Source: Microbacterium sp. Se63.02b (GTDB lineage Bacteria > Actinomycetota > Actinomycetes > Actinomycetales > Microbacteriaceae). From it: DNA of 64,000 bases. The stretch covers positions 3,844,001 to 3,908,000 of the forward strand of contig NZ_CP050453.1 in assembly GCF_014171575.1 (NCBI RefSeq), read 5' to 3'. The notes beneath the pieces were generated by a model that saw only the letters and a program-made list of their open reading frames with translations, did not search any database and had not been told where the DNA came from. The translations under genes and the position numbers were made by a program. Shown here piece after piece: positions 16,220-24,159 of this stretch; position 1 is the stretch's first letter, and each line of letters opens with the position of its first letter.

Positions 16220-16623
16220 ATGATCCCGTTCGGTCCACAACTCATCGGCCAGACGGAGAAGGCGTTGAACGCCCTGCTCCAGACCGTCCTCGCCGGCCGC
16301 GACCTCACCGAACGTGAGTGGGTCGCACTGAGACTCGCCTCGCAGTTCGACGGCACCCCCGACCTCGACGGCTTCGTCGCCGAACGGCTCCATGCCCCGG
16401 ATGCCGGCCGCCTGACCGCCGCACTCCGCGACCGCGGGTTTCTCACCGACGCTGCGCTCACCCCGAGGGCAGCGCCCTGGTCGCCGAGATCGGCCAGGAC
16501 ATCGCCGCCCTCACCGCACCCTTGTGGCGCGAGATCGAGGGCGAGGATGCGGAGGTCGCGACCCGGGTGCTGAACCTCGTCCTCGAACGGAGCTTGACGC
16601 TTCTGCGCACGGCGGGCAGGTGA
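16220..16623 (+). CDS. MarR-like winged-helix regulator (one frameshift)
   Basis: About 134 residues. The pattern is MarR-like: an N-terminal helix (GQTEKALNALLQTVLAGRDL), LTEREWVALRLASQFDG, RLTAALRDRGFL in the recognition region, and a C-terminal helix EVATRVLNLVLERSLTLL. The frame breaks in the C run 16461-16464, where one C appears lost; PEGSALVAEIGQDIAAL follows in the next frame. A TGGAGAA site precedes ATG 16220. It follows the SoxR-controlled exporter, and may modulate it or read a co-substrate. The wing is short and the family call is moderate. Confidence 0.62.
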
Positions 16624-16655
16624 CCCCTCGGCTTCGGCCCGGCCGCGGTCGGACG

Positions 16656-16661
16656 TAGGCT
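16656..16661 (+). promoter_or_regulatory. -10 box of leaderless FUSC gene
   Basis: TAGGCT, 6 nt before the GTG at 16668, with no Shine-Dalgarno. Confidence 0.5.
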
Positions 16662-16667
16662 GGATCG

Positions 16668-17693
16668 GTGGCGGATTCCCAGGGACGAGTGTGGACGGGT
16701 GTCCTGCGCGTCGGACCGCACCGGGGCGACCACCGCGTGGCGCTCCGAGCCGCGATCAGCGTCGCCGTCCCTCTCCTCGTGCTGTGGATGCTGGGGCGTC
16801 TCGACCTGAGCATCTACGCCAGCTTCGGCGCCTTCGCCGCACTGTACGGGCGCCACGACGTGTTCCGCGACCGCATCCGGATGCAGGCGAGCGCCGGCGG
16901 AGTCCTGCTCGCCGCGATGCTCATCGGTACCGTGCTCTCGGTCGCATCCGCACCCGCCGCCGTCAGCATCCTCGTGCTCGCCGTCATCGCGTCGGCCGTC
17001 ACCCTGCTCGCGTACACGATGAGATGGCACCCGCCCGGGCCGCTGTTCCCGGTGTTCGCGGTCGGCGCGTGCGCCACCATCCCCGCTACCGCAGCCTCCT
17101 TCGGCGACGTACTCCTGGTCGGCGGCGCGAGCGTGATCTTCGGGCTGGCCGTCACCGCGATCATCGGCCTGTTCACACGCGGCACTCGGGAGGCACCGCC
17201 CCGGTCGCGGCAGCCAGTGGGACCGATCGCGTGGGAGATGGCCGCAACCGTCGCCGTCGCGATCGTCGGGGCGGGCTTCGCGGGATTCCTGCTCCTGGAT
17301 TCGCACTGGTACTGGGCGGCGGTCGGCGCGGTCGCCGCGGTCAGCGGACCCCAGCTCAACGCCCGCGTGATCCGCGGCATCCAGCGCCTCGTCGGCACCC
17401 TGCTCGGCATCCTGGTCGCGGCGGGAATGCTCGCGGTCGATCTGCCGCCGCTCGCCGTCATCGCACTCGTCGTCCTGCTGCAGGCCGCGGCCGAGCTGTT
17501 CGTCGGCCGCAACTACGGCATCGCGATGGTGTTCATCACCCCGCTCGCCCTGCTCATGGTGCATCTCGCCGCGCCCGCACCGGTCGACGTGCTCCTGCAG
17601 GACCGCGCGATCGAGACCGTGATCGGCGTCGCCGTCGGAACCGCGGTCGCCGTGGCGTCGGCGGCACTCCGGCGACGGCAGACGAAGAGCTGA
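16668..17693 (+). CDS. FUSC family membrane protein
   Basis: Membrane protein of 341 residues in two six-helix halves, each with the FUSC/aromatic acid exporter pattern (HRVALRAAISVAVPLLVLWM in the first; WYWAAVGAVAAVSGPQLN and RGIQRLVGTLLGILVAAGML in the second). Relatives are linked to export of aromatic acids and hydrophobic compounds, but the substrate here is unknown. The GTG at 16668 is supported by the TAGGCT box 6 nt upstream and no alternative ribosome-binding site. It converges on the Pro-rich protein gene. Confidence 0.8.
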   Translation: MADSQGRVWTGVLRVGPHRGDHRVALRAAISVAVPLLVLWMLGRLDLSIYASFGAFAALYGRHDVFRDRIRMQASAGGVLLAAMLIGTVLSVASAPAAVSILVLAVIASAVTLLAYTMRWHPPGPLFPVFAVGACATIPATAASFGDVLLVGGASVIFGLAVTAIIGLFTRGTREAPPRSRQPVGPIAWEMAATVAVAIVGAGFAGFLLLDSHWYWAAVGAVAAVSGPQLNARVIRGIQRLVGTLLGILVAAGMLAVDLPPLAVIALVVLLQAAAELFVGRNYGIAMVFITPLALLMVHLAAPAPVDVLLQDRAIETVIGVAVGTAVAVASAALRRRQTKS

Positions 17694-17717
17694 GGCGGAT
17701 TCAGGCCTGAAGCGGCG

Positions 17718-18190
17718 TCAGATCAGGAGCGCGAAAGTCGACGGGAGCACGACGGCTCCGCCCGCGAAGGGCAGCCCGACCGTGTTCAGCAGCACCACGA
17801 TGAGGACGATCGCCGCGACCAGGAGCAGCAGCAGGAACGCGAAGATCACGGCGACGAACCCGCCGTAACCCCCGGACGTCGGGACCTCGGAGCGACCGAC
17901 GGCTGCGCCCAGTCCTCGGCGACCGCGGCCGGGGCCTCGCCGTCGAGGATGCGGGGCGTCGGGCGGACCCGGTCGGAGCGGCGGAGCGTGTCGGCCGGAG
18001 GCGGCGGGATCACGACATCCGCATCAGGGATGTCGGCCGACGGCGGCGTCAGCAGGCCCTCGGGAATCGGGATCTCGGGCGGAGGCGGCGGGATGACGGC
18101 ATCGTCCGGCGGGATCAGCGCCTCTTCGGGGACCGTCGACTCCTCGGGAGTGGCGGGTTGTTCCGGGGTGCTGCCGCTGCCGTCGCTCAT
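17718..18190 (-). CDS. acidic Pro-rich protein with C-terminal membrane segment (one frameshift)
   Basis: No family recognised. The first 110 residues are acidic and rich in Pro (PPPPPEIPIPEGLLTPPSAD, VVIPPPPADTLRR). A break in the C run 17869-17873 (one base lost) hides the true end, which reads GGYGGFVAVIFAFLLLLLVA and continues hydrophobic for about 40 residues to a TGA at 17720-17718. The predicted product is a tail-anchored or C-terminally embedded protein with a disordered cytoplasmic or outer N-terminus. The ATG at 18190 lies 1 bp after the dcd stop, so it is probably translated from the dcd message. Confidence 0.6.
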
Positions 18191-18191
18191 G

Positions 18192-18797
18192 TCAGCCTCC
18201 GACTGCTCCGACATCGGTCACGCCGACATCCGTCCGATGGAAGTTCTGGAAAGATCGCGAAGCCGTCGGCCCGCGCTGCCCCTGGTAGCGGTTGCCGTAC
18301 GGGCCGGAGCCGTAGGGGTTCTCGGCGGGCGACGTCAGGCGGAAGAAGCAGAGCTGCCCGATCTTCATGCCCGGCCACAGCTTGATGGGCAGCGTCGCGA
18401 CGTTCGCGAGCTCGAGCGTGACGTGCCCGGTGAACCCGGGGTCGATGAAACCCGCCGTGGAGTGCGTGATCAGGCCGAGCCGGCCGAGCGACGACTTGCC
18501 CTCGAGTCGGGCGGCGACATCGTCCGGAAGCGTCACCTGCTCGAAGGTCGCCCCCAGGGCGAACTCGCCCGGATGCAGGATGAACGGCTCATCGGGGTCG
18601 ACCTCGATCAGACGCGTGAGCTCCGGCTGATCCACCGACGGGTCGATGAACGGGTACTTGTGGTTGTCGAACAGCCGGAAATAGCGGTCGAGGCGCACAT
18701 CGATGCTCGACGGCTGGATCATCTCCTGCTCGTGCGGTTCGAGGCCGATGCGGCCGGATGCGAGTTCTGCCCTGATGTCGCGATCGCTGAGAAGCAC
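18192..18797 (-). CDS. dcd: dCTP deaminase
   Basis: Deaminates dCTP to dUTP in thymidylate supply. The 201-residue length and the motifs are characteristic: PSSIDVRLDRYFRLFDNH, the active-site segment EGKSSLGRLGLITHSTAGFI and GHVTLELANV with the catalytic Glu. Actinobacterial homologues include bifunctional dCTP deaminase/dUTPases; the sequence alone does not settle that here. GTG 18797 lies 6 nt from TAGGCT (18809-18804), whose first three bases are the stop codon of the upstream IclR gene. The C-terminal residues after about 180 are variable in the family. Confidence 0.93.
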   Translation of the reverse strand: MLLSDRDIRAELASGRIGLEPHEQEMIQPSSIDVRLDRYFRLFDNHKYPFIDPSVDQPELTRLIEVDPDEPFILHPGEFALGATFEQVTLPDDVAARLEGKSSLGRLGLITHSTAGFIDPGFTGHVTLELANVATLPIKLWPGMKIGQLCFFRLTSPAENPYGSGPYGNRYQGQRGPTASRSFQNFHRTDVGVTDVGAVGG

Positions 18798-18803
18798 GGC
18801 ACC

Positions 18804-18809
18804 AGCCTA
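18804..18809 (-). promoter_or_regulatory. dcd -10 box that contains the IclR stop codon
   Basis: On the minus strand TAGGCT; its TAG is the IclR gene stop (18809-18807), and the dcd GTG follows after 6 nt. This suggests that dcd has its own leaderless promoter directly at the end of the upstream gene. Confidence 0.5.
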
Positions 18810-19607
18810 GTCACCATGCACGCGCGCGATGCCCGGAAGGTGCATCTCCTCGCGCATGCGCAGCACCGTGCGGCGCAGCGGCTCGACCATCGAGTGCGGC
18901 CAGCGATCGTCGGTGCGGCTGGTCGGCATCGTCACGCTCAGCGCGGCAGCGACCCCGGTCTCGTCCGGCCATGTCAACGGCATCGCGACGCACCGGCATC
19001 CGTCGATGAACTCCTCGTCGTCGACGAAGAAGCCCACATCGCGCCCCTTCGCGATCACGGCGAGGATGTCGTCGGGATCGGTGATCGTCCGACTCGTCAG
19101 CCGCGGGATCGCGACCTGACGGAGCCGACGAGAGGCGTCGTCGTCGTCGAGCGTGCTCAGCAGCGCCTTCCCGATCCCCGTGGCGTGCGCATGCAGCCGC
19201 ATCCCCACGTTCGAGGCCAACCGCATCGGGTTCGGGGAGGGGCTGATCGCGATGTAGACGTTCTCCACGCCGTCGAGCCGCGCCATCTGCACGGTCTCCC
19301 CGGTCTGGTCGGTGAGGGCGCGCATGAGGGCGGGGCCGGACTCGAGCAGAAGGCGGTGCCCGTCGTAGCGCTGTCCGATCTGCCACGCCTTGAGGCCGAG
19401 GGAATAACGCTTGCTCACCGGATCGAGCTCGACCCAGCCCGCGGCGACCAGGGTTCGGAGCAGGCCGTGTGCACTCGACCGCGGAAGCCCCAGCGCACTG
19501 AGCAGCTCGGGGAACGTCTGCGCCTCCGTTTCGGCGAGGTGCTCGATGATCTCGAGCGCCCGACCGGCGGATTTCACGGCACTCGGCGCCTGATCGATGT
19601 CTGTCAT
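18807..19607 (-). CDS. IclR family regulator of the rhamnonate cluster
   Basis: Regulator of 266 residues. The winged helix is at residues 10-70 (SAGRALEIIEHLAETEAQTF, LPRSSAHGLLRTLVAAGWVE), the effector domain follows (YIAISPSPNPMRLASNVGMR, HATGIGKALLS, DEEFIDGCRCVAMPL). ATG 19607 follows GGGGAG; the frame extends 15 codons farther but that part is unlike the family. It is divergent from an MFS gene that begins an rhmD cluster. In E. coli an IclR regulator (YfaX/RhmR) sits with rhmD, so L-rhamnonate or its ketodeoxy product is the likely effector. Confidence 0.88.
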   Translation of the reverse strand: MTDIDQAPSAVKSAGRALEIIEHLAETEAQTFPELLSALGLPRSSAHGLLRTLVAAGWVELDPVSKRYSLGLKAWQIGQRYDGHRLLLESGPALMRALTDQTGETVQMARLDGVENVYIAISPSPNPMRLASNVGMRLHAHATGIGKALLSTLDDDDASRRLRQVAIPRLTSRTITDPDDILAVIAKGRDVGFFVDDEEFIDGCRCVAMPLTWPDETGVAAALSVTMPTSRTDDRWPHSMVEPLRRTVLRMREEMHLPGIARVHGD

Positions 19608-19636
19608 GTCTCCCCCGTTGGCTGAATTGTGCCGGA

Positions 19637-19661
19637 CGCGATCGTGTGTCACACTATCGCG
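19637..19661. promoter_or_regulatory. 25-bp palindrome between IclR and MFS genes
   Basis: The dyad CGCGAT-C-GTGTG-T-CACAC-T-ATCGCG pairs at 11 of 12 positions around base 19649. A second smaller dyad, TTCAC-ATAC-GTGAA, is at 19684-19697. Both suit an IclR dimer pair controlling the divergent genes. Confidence 0.65.
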
Positions 19662-19732
19662 CGTTCAGGTCTGAGACAGTCGATTCACATACGTGAACGC
19701 ATTGGATACCCCTCGTCAATGGAGATGCCCCG

Positions 19733-21076
19733 ATGTCCACTCAGTCCTCCACGCGGCCCGAACTCGCCGCGATCGTCCGCAAGGTCACGCTCCGGCTGAT
19801 CCCGATCCTGCTCCTCATGTACATCCTCGCGTTCCTGGACCGCGCCAACCTCGGCTTCGCGAAGGTCGCCTGGCAGGCCGACACCGGCATCTCGGATGCC
19901 GCCTATGCGCTCGGAGCCGGGATCTTCTTCCTCGGCTACGCGCTCTTCGAGGTGCCGTCGAACCTCATCATGCGCAAGGTCGGTGCGAAGATCTGGCTCG
20001 CCCGCATCATGGTCTCGTGGGGCATCGTCTCCGCGCTCATGGTCTTCGCGACCAACGAGTGGATCTTCTACGTCCTGCGCGTGCTGCTGGGCATCACCGA
20101 AGCCGGCTTCTTCCCCGGCGTGATCCTGTTCCTCACCTACTGGATCCCCCTGAAGTTCCGCGCCCGCGTCAACGGCCTCTTCTACTTCGGCGCTCCGCTC
20201 GCCTTCATCTTCGGCGGCCCGCTCTCCGGCATGCTGCTCGACCTCGACGGCAAGGTCGGCATCCACGGCTGGCAGCTCATGTTCCTCGTGACCGGCATCC
20301 TCACGGTCCTCGTCGGCATCGTCGCGTTCTTCTACCTCGACAACGGGCCGAAGGATGCGAAGTGGCTGAGCGACGGTGAGCGCTCGACGCTGCTCGGCGC
20401 ACTGGAGGCCGAGGACAGCGCCAAGGAGAACCACTCGCCGCGCGGAGCCCTGCGTGCGCTCGGCAATCCGATCGTGCTGTACTTCGCCGCGATCTACCTC
20501 ACGATCCAGATGAGCGTCTACGGCGTGACCTTCTATCTGCCCACCCAGATCGCCACGATCGTCGGCAAGCCCGTCGGACTCGAGGTGGGTCTGCTCACCG
20601 CCGTGCCGTGGACGTTCGCCCTCATCGTCACGTTCGTGCTCTCCCGCCTCGCCGACAGCACCGGTCAGCGGCGCCTGATCGCGACCTGCGCCCTCGCGGC
20701 GGCCGGCGTGGGCATCGTCCTGTCGGCCGTCATCCAGGATCCGATCATCGCGCTCGCCGCCCTCAGCATCGGCGCCGCCGGCTTCATCTCCGTGCAGCCC
20801 GTGTTCTGGACCCTGCCGACGTCGTTCCTGCTCGGAGCGGCGGCAGCGAGCGGCATCGCCCTCATCAACTCGCTCGGCAGCCTGGGCGGGTTCCTCGCGC
20901 CGATCCTGAAGAACTGGGCCGACACCACGTTCGGCGACAGCGCCGGTCTCGTCGTCCTCGCCGCGATCGCCCTGCTCGGCGCCGTGCTCATCGCCCTCAG
21001 CCGGGTCGTCAGCCCCGCGGTCCGCGAGACCGACGGCGTCGGACTCGACACGACCATCCCCGCCCGCCAGCGCTGA
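19733..21076 (+). CDS. MFS transporter of the ACS family, probable L-rhamnonate importer
   Basis: Anion:cation symporter of 447 residues with twelve membrane segments. The family opening is present (LRLIPILLLMYILAFLDRAN followed by LGFAKVAWQADTGIS), as are GYALFEVPSNLIMRKVGAK and the long central loop. E. coli YfaV, the neighbour of rhmD, belongs to the same family, which supports sugar-acid uptake here. The gene precedes the MDR dehydrogenase by 29 bp and belongs to a three-gene plus-strand operon with the IclR operator upstream. Confidence 0.85.
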   Translation: MSTQSSTRPELAAIVRKVTLRLIPILLLMYILAFLDRANLGFAKVAWQADTGISDAAYALGAGIFFLGYALFEVPSNLIMRKVGAKIWLARIMVSWGIVSALMVFATNEWIFYVLRVLLGITEAGFFPGVILFLTYWIPLKFRARVNGLFYFGAPLAFIFGGPLSGMLLDLDGKVGIHGWQLMFLVTGILTVLVGIVAFFYLDNGPKDAKWLSDGERSTLLGALEAEDSAKENHSPRGALRALGNPIVLYFAAIYLTIQMSVYGVTFYLPTQIATIVGKPVGLEVGLLTAVPWTFALIVTFVLSRLADSTGQRRLIATCALAAAGVGIVLSAVIQDPIIALAALSIGAAGFISVQPVFWTLPTSFLLGAAAASGIALINSLGSLGGFLAPILKNWADTTFGDSAGLVVLAAIALLGAVLIALSRVVSPAVRETDGVGLDTTIPARQR

Positions 21077-21105
21077 CCCGGTCAGCAGAACCAAGGAGAC
21101 CGCCC

Positions 21106-22142
21106 ATGCGCGAGCTCGTCCTCACCGAGATCGGACGCCTTGACGTCCGCGACGCACCGACACCGTCCCCGGGCCCGACGAGGTGCTCATCCGGGTGGCC
21201 GCCACCGGGATCTGCGGATCCGACGTGCACGGCTACACGGGAGAGAACGGTCGACGCTTCCCCGGCCAGGTGATGGGGCACGAGTCGAGCGGCACGATCG
21301 CTGCCATCGGCTCGGGTGGGGGCGGGCTCGCGGTCGGGACTCCCGTGACGTTCAACCCGGTCGTCGTGCCGGCCGAGGACGCCGCGGCCTATGCGGGACG
21401 CGAACAGCACCACCCCCGCAAGCACGTGATCGGGGTGGCGGCCGACATCCCCGCCGCCTTCGCCGACTACGTCGTGGTGCCGGCACGCAACATCGTGCCG
21501 CTCCCCGACGGGTTGCCGATCGAGCTCGGCGCCCTGATCGAGCCGCTCGCCGTGGCCGTGCACGCCGTGCGGCGGCTGCCGCAGGAGAGCCTGGGCCGCG
21601 TGCTGGTGATCGGCGGCGGACCCATCGGCCAGTCGATCGTGATCGCTCTCCGCGACGCGGGGGCCGGAACCGTGATCGTCAGCGAGATGGATGCCGCGCG
21701 GCGCGAGCTCGTGCAGCGCCTCGGCGCCGAGACCATCGATCCCGCAGCAGGTCCCGTGGCCGAGCAGCTCCGTGAACGCGGCGGCCTCGCCGACGCGGCG
21801 CTCGACGCGGTCGGGATCACCCCGACGCTCCGCGACGCCCTCACCAGCACCGTGCTCGGCGCACCGATCTGCCTCGTCGGCATGGGGGCGCCGCAGGTGG
21901 CGCTGGATGCGTTCCTGGTGAGCACCGAGGAGCGGTCGCTCATCGGCAGCTTCACCTATGGTTCCGAGGACTTCACCGACGCGACCGAGATCATCGGCGC
22001 CGAACCCGACGTGTACCGCGCGCTGATCAGCCGCGAGATCGATGTGATCGATGCAGACTCCGCCTTCTCCGCCCTCGCGGCGGGCGACGGCACACCGGGC
22101 AAGGTCCTTGTCCGGTTCGACCGAGAGGAACAGACCCGATGA
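21106..22142 (+). CDS. zinc-type MDR alcohol dehydrogenase (one frameshift)
   Basis: NAD(P)-dependent dehydrogenase of about 345 residues. The catalytic zinc ligands are recognisable (GICGSDVHGY, GHESSG) and the Rossmann motif is VLVIGGGPIGQSIVIALRD. The frame breaks in the first 25 codons: one G is missing near 21172-21176, and PDEVLIRVAATG follows in the next frame. CAAGGAGA precedes ATG 21106. The loop that normally holds four structural-zinc cysteines reads VVVPAEDAAAYAGREQHH and has none. Placed between the rhamnonate MFS and rhmD, it may oxidise 2-keto-3-deoxy-L-rhamnonate or another intermediate; this is inference. It overlaps rhmD by 4 bp. Confidence 0.82.
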
Positions 22143-23317
22143 CCGGCACCCCGACCATCCGCGAAGTCCGCGCCTACACCGTGCGCGGTGGCGGCGCCGA
22201 CTACCACGACCAGGGCGCGGAGCACTGGATCGACGACCACATCGCGACGCCGATGAGCGTCTACCCCGAATACCGGCAGTCGCGGCAGAGCTTCGGCGTC
22301 AACGTGCTCGGCACCCTCGTGGTCGAGATCGAGGCCAGCGACGGCACCGTCGGCTTCTCGGTCACGACCGCCGGCGAGATCGGCGCATTCATCGTCGAGA
22401 GGCACCTCGCCCGATTCCTCGAGGGTCGCGCCGTCACCGACATCGAGCGCATCTGGGATCAGATGTACAAGTCGACCCTCTACTACGGTCGGCGCGGCGT
22501 GGTGCTCAACGCCATCAGCGGTGTCGACCTGGCCCTGTACGACCTTCTCGGCCGTATCCGTCAGGTCCCGGTGTTCGAGCTGCTGGGCGGCCCCGTCCGT
22601 GACGAGCTGCAGTTCTACGCGACCGGCGCACGCCCCGACCGCGCGAAGGAACTGGGTTTCATCGGCGGCAAGATGCCGCTGCATCACGGTCCGGCCGAAG
22701 GCGAGGAGGGGCTCCGCAAGAACATCGAGCTGCTCGCCGACATGCGCGAGAAGGTCGGAGACGACTTCTGGCTCATGTACGACTGCTGGATGTCGCTCGA
22801 CGTCGACTACGCCACGAGGCTCGCGCACGCCGCCGCCGACTACGGGCTCAAGTGGCTCGAAGAGGCGCTCATCCCCGACGACTACTGGGGATACGCCGAA
22901 CTGCGCAAGCGCGCCCCCTCGTCGATGCTCATCACGACGGGCGAGCACGAGGCGACGCGGTGGGGCTTCCGCCAGCTGCTCGAGACCGGGGTCGACCTGA
23001 TCCAGCCCGACGTGGGCTGGTGCGGTGGCATCACGGAGCTGATCAAGATCTCAACCCTGGCCGATGCGCACGGCACCATGGTCGTCCCCCACGGCTCGTC
23101 GGTGTACTCGTATCACTTCGTGGTGACGCGGACCAACAGCCCGTTCGCGGAGTTCCTGATGATGCACCCCACCGCGGAAGAAGTCGTGCCGATGTTCTCG
23201 CCGATGCTCGTCGGCGAGCCGGTGCCCGTGAACGGACGTCTCACCGTCCCGGAGACGCCGGGCTTCGGCGTCGAGCTCTCCGACGAGATCGAGAAGCACC
23301 GCCCGTACACGCACTGA
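22139..23317 (+). CDS. rhmD: L-rhamnonate dehydratase (enolase superfamily)
   Basis: Dehydrates L-rhamnonate to 2-keto-3-deoxy-L-rhamnonate. The 392-residue sequence shows RhmD hallmarks: STLYYGRRGVVLNAISGVDL, LQFYATGARPDRAKELGFIG, KMPLHHGPAEGEEGL, YDCWMSLDV, IQPDVGWCGGITELIKIS, VPHGSSVYSYHFVVTR and the C-terminal HRPYTH. Acidic metal ligands fall in YDCWMS, WLEEALIP and TTGEHEA. It overlaps the dehydrogenase gene as ATGA. No aldolase or hydrolase for the next step is in the window after rhmD, so the pathway is completed elsewhere or by the preceding dehydrogenase route. Confidence 0.92.
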   Translation: MTGTPTIREVRAYTVRGGGADYHDQGAEHWIDDHIATPMSVYPEYRQSRQSFGVNVLGTLVVEIEASDGTVGFSVTTAGEIGAFIVERHLARFLEGRAVTDIERIWDQMYKSTLYYGRRGVVLNAISGVDLALYDLLGRIRQVPVFELLGGPVRDELQFYATGARPDRAKELGFIGGKMPLHHGPAEGEEGLRKNIELLADMREKVGDDFWLMYDCWMSLDVDYATRLAHAAADYGLKWLEEALIPDDYWGYAELRKRAPSSMLITTGEHEATRWGFRQLLETGVDLIQPDVGWCGGITELIKISTLADAHGTMVVPHGSSVYSYHFVVTRTNSPFAEFLMMHPTAEEVVPMFSPMLVGEPVPVNGRLTVPETPGFGVELSDEIEKHRPYTH

Positions 23318-23360
23318 TCGACGCGCGACGCCGATCGCGCTTTGGCTCACGCCCGTGCGG

Positions 23361-23382
23361 CAGGTAGGCTTGCCTTCACCTG
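23361..23382 (+). promoter_or_regulatory. tRNA-Gly promoter region with iron-box-like dyad
   Basis: TAGGCT (23365-23370) is a plausible -10 about 28 nt before the tRNA. It is embedded in an imperfect dyad with CAGGT and ACCTG ends that resembles a DtxR box; a regulatory role is doubtful. Confidence 0.35.
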
Positions 23383-23397
23383 CTCTCGGGCGGGTTC

Positions 23398-23471
23398 GGG
23401 GCTGTAGTTCAATGGTAGAACTTCTGCTTCCCAAGCAGACAGCGCGGGTTCGATTCCCGTCAGCCCCTCCA
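23398..23471 (+). tRNA. tRNA-Gly (CCC)
   Basis: 74 nt including an encoded CCA. The acceptor stem is GGGGCTG (23398-23404) with CAGCCCC (23461-23467), the discriminator is T, the anticodon loop CTTCCCAAG gives CCC, and the T arm is GCGGGTTCGATTCCCGT. The D arm AGTTCAATGGTAGA is standard for glycine tRNAs. Confidence 0.95.
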
Positions 23472-23508
23472 CATCGTCACCCCGACGGCGCAGCCCCGTG
23501 TTTCGGCG

Positions 23509-24147
23509 TCAGCCGTGCGCACCAGCCGCGTACAGCTCGCCCACCGGCACCGGCACGTCCAGCACGTTGCCGGGCTGCGCGAGCGGACAGGCCCACGCGG
23601 GATCGTAGGCGCAGGACGGGTTATAGGCGAAGTTGAAGTCGAGCACGATCGTGCCGCGCACCGCATCCGATCCCAGATCGGCGCCCTTGATCGTGTCGAC
23701 CAGGTAGCGGCCGCCGCCGTAGGTGCCGCCGGGGCGCCCTGCGAGCCCGTCGCGCACCGGGATGAACAGCCCGCCGCCGTACGACATCAGGCGCCACACG
23801 TCGAGCGACCCGGCATCCGGGACGTCGACGCGGCCGACCCGTTCGAACGGCACGACGCCATCGGTGCCGGTCGCGAACTCGAAGCCACCGGGCTCGGCCG
23901 GGAGAATCGGCAGCTCGAACCGCCACGCCGGGTCGTATGGCGCGATCGGCAGCCCCTCGAACAGCGCCCGATCCGCCGACAGCAACGGCGTCGCCGGATG
24001 CCGCAGCATCAGGTCGTCGCGCTCGATCCGCCACAGCTCGTGCGCCTCCTCCGGAGACTCGGCCAGACGCACCGCGTCGTACAGGGCGAAGACGCGACGG
24101 CGCCAGTCGACGACCTCGACGGCCGTGCGTGCGTTCGTGGTCGGCAT
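23509..24147 (-). CDS. DUF1684 domain protein
   Basis: Soluble protein of 212 residues with the DUF1684 core in its second half: GGTYGGGRYLVDTIKGADLG and IVLDFNFAYNPSCAYDPAWA followed by CPLAQPGN. The conserved Asn/Cys/Asp of the second block are intact. The family has no established function. The N-terminal third (VDWRRRVFALYDAVRLAESP) is helical and typical. ATG 24147 is 6 nt from a TAGCCT box, which is built on the stop codon of the upstream epimerase gene, so a leaderless start is likely. Confidence 0.88.
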   Translation of the reverse strand: MPTTNARTAVEVVDWRRRVFALYDAVRLAESPEEAHELWRIERDDLMLRHPATPLLSADRALFEGLPIAPYDPAWRFELPILPAEPGGFEFATGTDGVVPFERVGRVDVPDAGSLDVWRLMSYGGGLFIPVRDGLAGRPGGTYGGGRYLVDTIKGADLGSDAVRGTIVLDFNFAYNPSCAYDPAWACPLAQPGNVLDVPVPVGELYAAGAHG

Positions 24148-24153
24148 GACGCC

Positions 24154-24159
24154 AGGCTA
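24154..24159 (-). promoter_or_regulatory. -10 box of DUF1684 gene, overlapping the upstream stop codon
   Basis: On the minus strand TAGCCT; its TAG is the stop of the preceding gene (24159-24157) and the next ATG follows after 6 nt. The same design occurs before dcd. Confidence 0.5.

Noticed and set aside
14638..16461. 607-codon open frame on the minus strand opposite the SoxR-controlled MFS gene
   Set aside because: It is Asp/Glu/Arg/His-rich antisense sequence with no domain pattern, produced by GC-rich codon use of the real MFS gene on the plus strand.
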